DNA of 52,022 bases from an uncultured Collinsella sp. (GTDB lineage Bacteria; Actinomycetota; Coriobacteriia; Coriobacteriales; Coriobacteriaceae): assembly GCA_902482035.1 (NCBI GenBank), contig CABSYW010000017.1, forward strand, positions 1 through 52,022. Reading direction: 5' to 3'. The notes beneath the pieces are model-generated. The model did no database searches and was not told the origin of the DNA. It saw only the letters and a list, made by a program, of their open reading frames with translations. How positions within the stretch are numbered: the stretch's first letter is position 1; each line of letters opens with the position of its first letter. Both the position numbers and the translations under genes were made by a program. Positions 1 through 7,723 of this stretch are shown here, piece after piece.

Positions 1-10
1 ACGCGCATAA

Positions 11-49
11 AGAAAGCCTCCCATTTCTCATGTCCAAGAAATGGGAGGC
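11..49 (-). terminator. Intrinsic terminator of the first regulator gene
   Basis: A perfect 13-bp stem (16-28 paired with 37-49) closes an 8-base loop. Read on the minus strand it is followed by a T-rich run (TTTCTTTAT). It lies about 70 bp downstream of the stop codon at 117, so it should end that minus-strand transcript. Confidence 0.85.
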
Positions 50-116
50 AGTTCAGAGCTGCAGGGTCTTTTGTCAAGTGACGGATCGCTTGTGGAGCCG
101 CGCTCCATTTTGCTCG

Positions 117-773
117 TTAGCCCTCCTTGCGGACTTTTTGCAAGTAGCGGTAGACGCTGGGCTCCGAGATGCCCAACGCGGTGGCGGCGCAGGCCACGGC
201 GCCCTTGAGCATGAACACCCCGTTGCCGTTGAGGTGGCGAATGACGTCCACGCGGTCGCTCTGACCAAGCGACGCTACATCCAGCCCGCGCGCGCTCAGC
301 AACTCGGCAATGCTGCGGTCGATGAGCTCCTGTGTGGACTCCGAAAGGCTTTCGACCTCGATAGGGGCGGGCTCCGTGCGCGTCGGCGCCGCGTCGAAGC
401 ACGCCATGAGCTGCTGCGCCATGGCGTTGATGGAGCGCACGGTCGAGAGGTCGGTGTTGACGCAGAGCATACCGACGATCTCGTCATTCTCGCGGATAAA
501 GTACGTCGCTGACTCCAACGTCTTGCCGCCGGCACCGCGCCCCTCGTAGCCCGTAATAAACGGCAGGTCGCGATACTTGGCGTCGTGCATGATCTTGAGT
601 GCCAGATCGGTGGCGGGACCGCCGACCTTGCGGCCGCTCACGATGCCGTTGCGAATATCGACGATGGCGTGGTCGGGATCCGAGAAATCGTGCAGCACGA
701 TTTCGCTGTTTTTGCCGAGTATCTGCTCCAGAAAATCGACCATCGGCAAAAAGCGACGTACGGTCTCGTTCAC
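117..773 (-). CDS. YheO/DauR-type transcriptional regulator (PAS-like + HTH)
   Basis: A 218-residue DNA-binding regulator of the YheO/DauR kind. The N-terminal half (about 1-115) is the PAS-like sensor, with the family-typical stretches EIVLHDFSDPDHAIVDIRNG and SGRKVGGPATD. The C-terminal end is the helix-turn-helix ATALGISEPSVYRYLQKVRK. The GTG start at 773 is chosen because AAAGGAG lies 6 bases upstream; a longer open frame to 914 has no such site and adds an untypical N-terminus. It is divergent from the purine permease gene, so by position it is the likely local regulator of that operon, perhaps sensing a purine or a breakdown product. The ligand is unknown. A second member of the same family sits at 12220-12873. 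Confidence 0.85.
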   Translation of the reverse strand: MNETVRRFLPMVDFLEQILGKNSEIVLHDFSDPDHAIVDIRNGIVSGRKVGGPATDLALKIMHDAKYRDLPFITGYEGRGAGGKTLESATYFIRENDEIVGMLCVNTDLSTVRSINAMAQQLMACFDAAPTRTEPAPIEVESLSESTQELIDRSIAELLSARGLDVASLGQSDRVDVIRHLNGNGVFMLKGAVACAATALGISEPSVYRYLQKVRKEG

Positions 774-1009
774 GGGCAACTCCTTTGGGTGAAATCGGAA
801 ATGTTCATAACAATTTTTTCTCATGGTAACACGCTGCCCATCATCTCGTATATCCGCAGGTACATTGCGTAATGCAGACGAACGGTAGGAATTTAGCGGT
901 AAACGGTTGACCAAAAGAAATGTTAGATGTTATTTTGACCAGACACTTTCCTGACCTGCGGAAATGCGTAATTTCAGCTGAAGAATAGTCTGATAACAAA
1001 AAATTATTA

Positions 1010-1038
1010 TTGAGAATGAGAATCATCTTTAATACGAT
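1010..1038 (+). promoter_or_regulatory. Promoter of the purine operon with an overlapping Fur-like box
   Basis: TTGAGA (1010-1015), a 17-base spacer and TACGAT (1033-1038) form a good sigma-70-type promoter about 90 bp upstream of the permease start. The sequence TGAGAATGAGAATCA (1011-1025) overlaps the -35 and spacer. It matches the classical Fur palindrome TGATAATNATTATCA at 11 of 14 informative positions. A 5-5-5 palindrome, GAAAT/ATTTC, lies just upstream at 961-975. The promoter is read from sequence; metal control is inference. Confidence 0.5.
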
Positions 1039-1125
1039 ATGCAATGAAGGCACAACCTCAACCCCGCACTGCGTCACAATAGAGCGTCAGATGCGAAAAC
1101 AACTACTTCGAGGATTGGTGGTCAA

Positions 1126-2520
1126 ATGACCCAGGAGACGGTTACGAACGGCACTGAAGCCCTGTTCACTCGCGAAGGCATGCCTCCCGTTAAGGAAATG
1201 ATCCCGTGTGCCCTTCAGCACGTACTGGCATCGTTTGCCGGCATCATTACCCCGGCGGTCATCATGGCCGGCGTCTACGGCTTTAATAGCCAGCAGAGTA
1301 CCGACATCATCCAGGTCGCGCTCATTCTTTCGGCGATCGACACGGCCCTTCAGGCCTTCGCTCCCTTCCGTCGCATCGGCGGCGGCCTGCCCATCGTCAT
1401 GGGCGTTTCGTTCGCGTTCCTGCCGGCCCTGCAGGCCATGGGTGCCTCGGGCTTTAGCTTTGGTGCGCTGCTGGGTGGCGAGATCGTCGGCGGCGCCGTC
1501 GCGGTCCTCTTTGGTCTGGCCTACAGCAAGATCAAGTGGCTGTTCCCGCCCGTCGTGACCGGTACGGTCATCTTCTCCATCGGCGTTTCGCTGTATCCCA
1601 CGGCCGTCAAGTATATGGCCGGCGGTATGGGTACGCCGCTGTGGGGCACCCCGCAGGCCTGGTGCGTCGCTCTTATCACCTTCGCCGTGGTCTTTGCGCT
1701 CGCCAACTTTGGCAAGGGCACGCTCAAGCTGGGATCCGTGTTCTTTGGCATGATCGCTGGCATGATCGTCTCCATCCCCTTTGGCATGATCGACTTCTCC
1801 AGCGTCGCCACCGCTCAGGTCTTCGCTCTTCCCAAGCTCATGCCCTACGCGCTCGAGTTTGATCCCGAGGTCTGCATTACCCTCGCCGTCGTGTTCCCCA
1901 TGGTTGCCATCCAGGTTATCGGTGACGTCTCCGCCGCCTGCCTGGGCTCCATCGACCGTATGCCCACCGAGCGCGAGCTCTCCGGCGCTATCGTGTCCCA
2001 GGGCCTCACCTCTATGGTCGGCGGTCTGCTGGGCGGTCTTCCCACCAGCGCCCTTGGCCAGAACGTGGGCATCATCTGCTCCAACAAGGTCGTCAACAAG
2101 TGGGTCTTTGTGATCATTGCGGCCGTCTTTGCCATCGCCGGCCTATTCCCGCAGCTCTCTGCCGTCCTTTCCGCTATCCCGCAGCCCGTCATCGGCGGCG
2201 CGACCGTCGGCGTCTTTGGCACCATCACCATGAACGGCGTGCGCATGTTCACCCGCGAGGGCCTCACGCAGCGCACTACCACCATCGTCGGTACCTCCGT
2301 CGTCTTTGGCCTGGGTATCTGGATGGCCAGCGGTTGCCTTGCCGGCGAGGGTATGCCCGCCTGGGTGTCCACCGTCATCGGCTCCAATGCCGTAACCCCC
2401 ACCGCCATCATGGCCATTGTCCTTAACCTGATCCTTCCGCAGACGCCGGTCGTGGCCCAGCACATCGATGCTGCCAAGGACGCTGCCGTGGATCTGGTCT
2501 TGCCCGAGAGCAAGAAGTAA
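1126..2520 (+). CDS. NCS2-family purine/xanthine permease
   Basis: A 464-residue polytopic membrane protein of the nucleobase:cation symporter-2 family (xanthine/uric acid/uracil type), about the usual length with 12-14 hydrophobic segments. TM1 carries the QH pair in ALQHVLASFAG. The family signature is recognisable as QNVGIICSNK from residue 312, with Asn where the consensus has Thr. The TM8 acidic position lies in IQVIGDVSAACLG. It is the first gene of the run permease-ssnA-ygfK-ferredoxin-xdh, so the substrate is most likely xanthine or urate rather than uracil; specificity cannot be read with certainty. It has its own promoter (1010-1038) and faces a divergent regulator. Confidence 0.9.
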   Translation: MTQETVTNGTEALFTREGMPPVKEMIPCALQHVLASFAGIITPAVIMAGVYGFNSQQSTDIIQVALILSAIDTALQAFAPFRRIGGGLPIVMGVSFAFLPALQAMGASGFSFGALLGGEIVGGAVAVLFGLAYSKIKWLFPPVVTGTVIFSIGVSLYPTAVKYMAGGMGTPLWGTPQAWCVALITFAVVFALANFGKGTLKLGSVFFGMIAGMIVSIPFGMIDFSSVATAQVFALPKLMPYALEFDPEVCITLAVVFPMVAIQVIGDVSAACLGSIDRMPTERELSGAIVSQGLTSMVGGLLGGLPTSALGQNVGIICSNKVVNKWVFVIIAAVFAIAGLFPQLSAVLSAIPQPVIGGATVGVFGTITMNGVRMFTREGLTQRTTTIVGTSVVFGLGIWMASGCLAGEGMPAWVSTVIGSNAVTPTAIMAIVLNLILPQTPVVAQHIDAAKDAAVDLVLPESKK

Positions 2521-2536
2521 CCAATTCGGTGCTATT

Positions 2537-2568
2537 CGTCGGCGGACGCATCGCCTCGTCCGCCGACG
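2537..2568 (+). other. Perfect 12-bp hairpin between permease and ssnA
   Basis: CGTCGGCGGACG (2537-2548) pairs perfectly with 2557-2568 around an 8-base loop. There is no U-run, so it is a poor intrinsic terminator. It could protect the permease mRNA or allow partial termination. Two further short inverted repeats follow: AAAGGG/CCCTTT near 2596-2612, and TCAGAGG/CCTCTGA just before the ssnA ribosome binding site. Confidence 0.6.
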
Positions 2569-2715
2569 TCATGCGGCGCCAAGCCGCACTTCAAAGGGTT
2601 TGTCCCTTTGGTGAAGCGTTGACGGGAGAGGGCCCGTTTCCGGTGTAGGCCGGCGCTTCGCACTCCGCCATGTCAGAGGTGTCAAACCCCGCCTCTGATG
2701 TCGAAGGGAGCATCC

Positions 2716-4071
2716 ATGCTTCTGGTCGCTAACGGTTCCGTCTTTACCCGCAACGCTCAGACCCCGTTTATTCCAAACGGTGCGGTCGCCATTGACGGAG
2801 ATACGATCGTCGAAGTAGGCCCCGAGTGCGAGCTCAAGGCCAAGTACCCGGATGCCGAGTACGTCGACGCCCAGGGCAACCTCATCATGCCCGGACTCAT
2901 CAACTGCCACACCCACATCTACTCGGGTCTGGCCCGCGGCCTTGCCATTAAGGGCTGCAACCCCACCAACTTCCTGGAGAATCTTGAGCAGCAGTGGTGG
3001 AAGATCGACGACAACCTGACGCTCGACGGCACCAAGGCCAGCGCCTATGCCACGATTCTTGACTCCATCCGCGATGGCGTCACCACGATCTTCGATCACC
3101 ACGCGAGCTTCTGCGAGATTCCGGGAAGCCTCTTTACCATTAAGGATGCAGCTCAGGAGCTGGGCATGCGTTCGTGCCTGTGCTACGAGGTCTCCGATCG
3201 CCGCGGCCAGGAAAAATGCGACCAGGCCATTGCCGAAAACGCCGAATTTGCCCAGTGGGCCGCCAAGGAGCGTCGCGATAACGACAACCACATGATCGCC
3301 GCCATGTTTGGCGGACATGCTACCTTTACGCTTTCGGACGAGACCATGGATAAGATGGCCGAGGCCAACAACGGCCTGACCGGCTTCCACATCCATGTGT
3401 GCGAGGGCATGAACGACGTGTGGGATTCCCGCCTCAACCGCGGTGGTATCAGCCCCGTCGAGCGCCTGCTGCAGCACAACCTGCTGGGTCCCGACACCAT
3501 GCTCGGCCACTGCATCCACGTGACGCCTGCCGAGATGGATATCGTCAAGGAGTCCGGCACCTGGCTCGTCAACAACCCCGAATCCAATATGGGCAACGCC
3601 GTGGGCTGCGCCCCCGTGCTCGAGTTCTTCCGCCGCGGCATCCCCGTGTGCATGGGCACCGACGCCTACACCCACGATATGCTCGAGAGCCTTAAGGTCT
3701 TCCTGATCATTCAGCGCCACAACGCCGCCATGCCCAACGTGGGCTGGTGCGAGGCCATGACCATGCTGTTCGAGAACAACGCCAAGATGGCGAGCAAGTA
3801 CTTCGATCGCAAGCTCGGTGTGCTCGAGGCCGGCGCTGCCGCCGACGTCATCGTCATGGACTACAAGCCCTTTACGCCGCTGAGCGAGGAGAACATCGAC
3901 GGCCACATGCTCTTTGGCATGATGGGCAAAAACTGCCGCACCACCATCATCAACGGCCGCGTCCTGTACAAGGATCGCGAGTTTATCGGTATCGATGAGG
4001 ACAAGATCAACGCGTGGACCATGGCCGAGTCCAAGAAGCTCTGGAGCACGCTCAACGATCGCACCTACTAA
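2716..4071 (+). CDS. ssnA: Putative aminohydrolase SsnA (amidohydrolase superfamily)
   Basis: A 451-residue metal-dependent amidohydrolase of the SsnA type. The metal-binding HxH is CHTHIYSG (His65 and His67). Further ligands lie in GFHIHVCEG, LGHCIHVTP and MGTDAYTHDM, the normal order for guanine-deaminase-like aminohydrolases. The start at 2716 follows GAAGGGAG; the upstream in-frame ATG at 2698 has no site. In gut bacteria ssnA is a regular member of the anaerobic purine-degradation cluster beside ygfK and xdh. Its exact substrate (guanine-like ring or an opened intermediate) is not settled by the sequence. Confidence 0.9.
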   Translation: MLLVANGSVFTRNAQTPFIPNGAVAIDGDTIVEVGPECELKAKYPDAEYVDAQGNLIMPGLINCHTHIYSGLARGLAIKGCNPTNFLENLEQQWWKIDDNLTLDGTKASAYATILDSIRDGVTTIFDHHASFCEIPGSLFTIKDAAQELGMRSCLCYEVSDRRGQEKCDQAIAENAEFAQWAAKERRDNDNHMIAAMFGGHATFTLSDETMDKMAEANNGLTGFHIHVCEGMNDVWDSRLNRGGISPVERLLQHNLLGPDTMLGHCIHVTPAEMDIVKESGTWLVNNPESNMGNAVGCAPVLEFFRRGIPVCMGTDAYTHDMLESLKVFLIIQRHNAAMPNVGWCEAMTMLFENNAKMASKYFDRKLGVLEAGAAADVIVMDYKPFTPLSEENIDGHMLFGMMGKNCRTTIINGRVLYKDREFIGIDEDKINAWTMAESKKLWSTLNDRTY

Positions 4072-4086
4072 TTCACAAGTAGATTC

Positions 4087-4122
4087 GCGCGCGTCGGATG
4101 TTTCGCCGCATCCGGCGCGCGC
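4087..4122 (+). other. 14-bp GC-rich hairpin between ssnA and ygfK
   Basis: GCGCGCGTCGGATG (4087-4100) pairs with 4109-4122 with one G-U. It lies directly after the ssnA stop and about 100 bases before the ygfK ribosome binding site. No U-run follows. It may act as a 3' stabiliser or processing site inside the operon. Confidence 0.55.
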
Positions 4123-4220
4123 ATAGGCGGCCTCCGCGGGGTCGCCGGCGCTGTGCTAGCGCTACACCGTATTTGCGCCCGTCGCGCGGTCTCGCCGGGC
4201 GTTACAGAGAGGAGCTCATT

Positions 4221-7220
4221 ATGAGCGACATCATGAGGCCGATCCCGTTTTCGCAGCTGATGAACTGGATCATCGAGGAGCACAAGACTCAGGGCGCCGT
4301 CTTTGGCGTGCGCAAGATGGTCACGACCAACCAGGAGGGCGCGCTTCCCATTTTTGACGAGCGCATCGTGACTCCGTTTGGCCCGGCCGCCGGTCCCAAT
4401 ACGCAGCTGGCCCAGAACATCGTGGCATCCTACGTGGCCGGTTCCCGCTTCTTTGAGCTCAAGACCGTTCAGGTTATGGACGGCGAGGAGCTCTCCAAGT
4501 GCGTCAACAAGCCCTGCATTGTGGCGCAGGACGAGTGCTACAACTGCGAGTGGTCGACCGAGCTCGAGGTTCCGCAGGCTTTTGCCGAGTACGTGAAGGC
4601 ATGGTTTGCCTGCCACCTGATTGCTCGCGAGTACGGCCTGGGCAGCCCGGACGGCTTTGTCTTCAACATGTCCGTGGGCTATGACCTGGAGGGCATCAAG
4701 AGCCCCAAGGTCGACGCCTACATCGAGGGCATGAAGGACGCCAGCGGCTCCGACGTCTGGAACGAGTGCCGCGCATGGGCGCTCGCCAACCTGGACAAGT
4801 TTGAGCATGTCGACGCCGCGTTTGTCGAGTCCATCCCGGCGCGCGTGTCCAACTCCATCACCGAGTCTACCCTGCACGGCTGCCCGCCGGCGGAGATCGA
4901 GCGCATCGCGACCTATCTGATCACCGAGAAGGGCCTCAACACCTACATCAAGTGCAACCCCACGCTGTTGGGCTATGAGTTTGCACGTCAGCGCCTCAAC
5001 GAGCTGGGCTTTGACTACATCGTCTTCGACGATACGCACTTCCGCGAGGACCTGCAATGGGCCGACGCCGTGCCTATGTTCGAGCGCCTGATTGCCCTGT
5101 GCGCCGAGCGCGGCCTGGAGTTTGGCGTCAAGCTGACCAACACGTTCCCCGTCGACGTGACGAGGAACGAGCTGCCCTCCACCGAGATGTACATGTCGGG
5201 CCGTTCGCTGTTCTCGCTGACCATCGAGGCCGCCCGTCGCATTACCGAGCAGTTCGATGGCAAGCTGCGCATCAGCTACTCCGGCGGTGCCACGGTCTAC
5301 AACATCCGCGCCCTGTACGATGCCGGCATTTGGCCCGTCACCCTGGCGACCGACGTGCTCAAGCCCGGTGGCTACGAGCGCTTTAGCCAGATGGCCGGCG
5401 AGTTTACCGACCTGGATGGCAAGCCGTTCGCGGGCGTCTCTCTCGAGGCTGTGACTGCGATCCAGACCGACTCACTCACCAACCCGCTCTACAAGAAGCC
5501 GCTGCGCCCGCTGCCCGACCGCAAGGTCGCCGGCAAGAGCCCGCTTTCCGACTGCTTTACCACGCCGTGCCGCACGAGCTGCCCCATCCAGCAGGATATT
5601 CCCGCCTACCTGGCGGCCGTTGACGAGGGCCGCTACGAGGACGCACTCAACATCATCATCGAGCGCAACGCCCTGCCGTTCATTACCGGCACCATCTGCC
5701 CGCATCCCTGCGGCCGTGCCTGCGAGCGTGCGTTCTACGAGCCCGAGGGCGCCCAGATTCGCGCCAGCAAGCTCAAGGCCGCCCGCGAGGCCCTGACTGC
5801 CGTGCTGCCCAAGCTGCGCGCCCAGGCCATCGCCAACGACGGCGAGCACAACGTTGCCGTTATCGGCGGCGGCCCGGCCGGCCTGGCGACGGCGTTCTTC
5901 CTGACGCGTGCCGGCGTGCCCGTCACCATCTTCGAGGCCCGCGACTCTCTCGGCGGCGTGGTCCGTCACGTGATTCCCGAGTTCCGTATCGCGAGCGACG
6001 ATATCTCCCACGATGCTGAGCTCTGCCTGGCCTTTGGCGCCAAGGTGCAGCTCAACGCTCGCGTGGATTCCATCGACGAACTCAAGGCTCAAGGCTTTAC
6101 TGACGTGGTCGTGGCCACCGGTGCCTGGATGCCCGGCTCTGCGGGCTTGGGCGAGGGCGCCGAGCTCGACGTGCTGGAGTTCCTCGAGGCCGCCAAGAAG
6201 GGCGAGAAGCTCGAGCTGGGCGAGGACGTCGTGGTCATTGGCGCCGGCAACACCGCCATGGACGCGGCCCGCGTGGCCAAGCGCCTGGCCGGCGTGAAGA
6301 ACGTGCGCCTGGTCTACCGCCGCACCAAGAAGCAGATGCCCGCTGACGAGGAAGAGCTTGATCTTGCTCTTGCCGACGGTGTTGAGTTCTGCGAGCTGCT
6401 GGCCCCCAAGGCGCTTAACGGCGCCGTGCTGACCTGCGACGTTATGGAGCTTGGCGAGCCGGATGCAAGCGGCCGTCGCAGCCCCGTCGCCACGGGCGAG
6501 ACCGTCGAGCTTTCCGCCACCACGGTGATCTGCGCCGTGGGCGAGGGCATCGATGCCAGCCTATACGATGCCGCGGGCGTCGAGCACGACCGTCGCGGCC
6601 GTCTTGCCGCCACCTCCACCGGCGTCGAGGGCGTTTGGGCTGCAGGTGACTGCCGTCGCGGTCCTGCTACCGTGGTCGAGGCTATTGCCGACGCCGCCGA
6701 GGTCGCCCGTGCCATCGCCGGTGTGGACTTTAACAAGTACGCCGACCAGAATGCTCAGGCCGGTCGCGAGGACACCTGCTACGAGCGCAAGGGGTCGCTG
6801 TGCCGCGACAAGCGCAACTGCACCAAGACTCGCTGCCTGGGCTGCGGCTCGGTGTGCGAGGTCTGCTGCGACGTGTGCCCCAACCGCGCCAACGTTGCCA
6901 TTAAGGTGCCGGGCCTGGCCAAGCATCAGGTCGTCCATGTCGACGGCATGTGCAACGAGTGCGGCAACTGCGCCGTGTTCTGCCCTTACCAGGAGGGTCG
7001 TCCCTACAAGGACAAGCTCACCCTGTTCTGGAGCGAGGAGGACATGGAGAACTCCGAGAACGAGGGCTTCCTGGCCGTGGACGAGGACCACTTTAAGGTT
7101 CGCGTCGCCGGCACGGTCCGCACCGTCTCGGTCGATGCCGTCAACACCGGTCTTCCCGAGGCCGTCCGCCTGACCATCAGGGCTGTGCGCGACAACTATT
7201 CGTACCTTCTTAAGAAATAG
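4221..7220 (+). CDS. ygfK: YgfK: FAD/NAD(P)H and Fe-S oxidoreductase, 'putative selenate reductase subunit'
   Basis: A 999-residue multidomain redox protein, start chosen after GAGAGGAG. Residues about 1-430 form the YgfK-specific domain, which resembles the barrel of dihydroorotate/dihydropyrimidine dehydrogenases. A GltD-like Cys cluster (CFTTPCRTSCP) begins near residue 445. Next come an FAD-binding GxGxxG (VIGGGPAGLA, about 544) and an NAD(P)H-binding site (VIGAGNTAMDAARVA, about 673). Two C-terminal 4Fe-4S motifs follow: CLGCGSVCEVCCDVCP (about 870) and CNECGNCAVFCP (about 910). The family is linked to selenium-dependent molybdenum hydroxylases. No FAD subunit of xanthine dehydrogenase is encoded nearby, so YgfK probably exchanges electrons between xdh and NAD(P)H or ferredoxin. 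That partner role is inference; the name 'selenate reductase' is historical. Confidence 0.93.
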   Translation: MSDIMRPIPFSQLMNWIIEEHKTQGAVFGVRKMVTTNQEGALPIFDERIVTPFGPAAGPNTQLAQNIVASYVAGSRFFELKTVQVMDGEELSKCVNKPCIVAQDECYNCEWSTELEVPQAFAEYVKAWFACHLIAREYGLGSPDGFVFNMSVGYDLEGIKSPKVDAYIEGMKDASGSDVWNECRAWALANLDKFEHVDAAFVESIPARVSNSITESTLHGCPPAEIERIATYLITEKGLNTYIKCNPTLLGYEFARQRLNELGFDYIVFDDTHFREDLQWADAVPMFERLIALCAERGLEFGVKLTNTFPVDVTRNELPSTEMYMSGRSLFSLTIEAARRITEQFDGKLRISYSGGATVYNIRALYDAGIWPVTLATDVLKPGGYERFSQMAGEFTDLDGKPFAGVSLEAVTAIQTDSLTNPLYKKPLRPLPDRKVAGKSPLSDCFTTPCRTSCPIQQDIPAYLAAVDEGRYEDALNIIIERNALPFITGTICPHPCGRACERAFYEPEGAQIRASKLKAAREALTAVLPKLRAQAIANDGEHNVAVIGGGPAGLATAFFLTRAGVPVTIFEARDSLGGVVRHVIPEFRIASDDISHDAELCLAFGAKVQLNARVDSIDELKAQGFTDVVVATGAWMPGSAGLGEGAELDVLEFLEAAKKGEKLELGEDVVVIGAGNTAMDAARVAKRLAGVKNVRLVYRRTKKQMPADEEELDLALADGVEFCELLAPKALNGAVLTCDVMELGEPDASGRRSPVATGETVELSATTVICAVGEGIDASLYDAAGVEHDRRGRLAATSTGVEGVWAAGDCRRGPATVVEAIADAAEVARAIAGVDFNKYADQNAQAGREDTCYERKGSLCRDKRNCTKTRCLGCGSVCEVCCDVCPNRANVAIKVPGLAKHQVVHVDGMCNECGNCAVFCPYQEGRPYKDKLTLFWSEEDMENSENEGFLAVDEDHFKVRVAGTVRTVSVDAVNTGLPEAVRLTIRAVRDNYSYLLKK

Positions 7221-7231
7221 GCGAGTCTCTT

Positions 7232-7711
7232 ATGGCCAAATCCATTCAACATAACGTGGCCTACGTTGCCTGCGGAAGCGGTTGCGCCTCCGCAGGCGGC
7301 GATGCCCGCTGCAGCGAAGGCTGCATTGGCTGTGGCGCCTGCGTCACGGCCTGCCCCCACGGCGCCATTGCGCTGGTCGATGGCATCGCCCGCGTGGACC
7401 GCTCCAAGTGCACGGGCTGTGGCCTGTGCGGCGTGGCGTGCCCGCAGCGCGTGATTGCCTTCGTCCCCGGCTACCAGAACATTCTGGTGCGCTGCAACAA
7501 CACCGATAAGGGTGCCATTGCGCGCAAGGTCTGCGACACGAGCTGTATCGGTTGCGGTATGTGCGCCAAAAAGTGCCCTGCCGGCGCTATCCGCATCGAG
7601 GACAACTGCGCCCATATCGACGGCGTGGACTGCCTGTCGTGCGGCATGTGCGCCGTCGTCTGCCCGCATGGCGCCATCCACGACCGCACCGGCATCGCCG
7701 CCGGCGTGTAG
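7232..7711 (+). CDS. Four-cluster 4Fe-4S ferredoxin, RnfB-like
   Basis: A 159-residue soluble iron-sulfur protein with four complete CxxCxxCxxxCP motifs, starting at Cys31, Cys60, Cys105 and Cys134. The second half (VRCNNTDKGAIARKVCDTSC and the next motif) resembles the C-terminal ferredoxin part of RnfB. An additional N-terminal pair CGSGC precedes the first motif. It sits 11 bp after ygfK and 12 bp before xdh, so the three are almost surely co-translated. It is a natural electron carrier between YgfK and the Mo-Se hydroxylase or a membrane complex elsewhere. A start at 7232 is used; its ribosome binding site is weak. Confidence 0.9.
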   Translation: MAKSIQHNVAYVACGSGCASAGGDARCSEGCIGCGACVTACPHGAIALVDGIARVDRSKCTGCGLCGVACPQRVIAFVPGYQNILVRCNNTDKGAIARKVCDTSCIGCGMCAKKCPAGAIRIEDNCAHIDGVDCLSCGMCAVVCPHGAIHDRTGIAAGV

Positions 7712-7723
7712 AAGGGAATCACC

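Noticed and set aside
841..1077. Short minus-strand frame upstream of the permease
   Set aside because: No ribosome binding site and no family-like sequence; it overlaps the promoter region.
915..1125. Purine or Mo-cofactor riboswitch before the permease
   Set aside because: After the likely transcription start (about 1045) only about 80 bases remain, with no recognisable conserved core or terminator.
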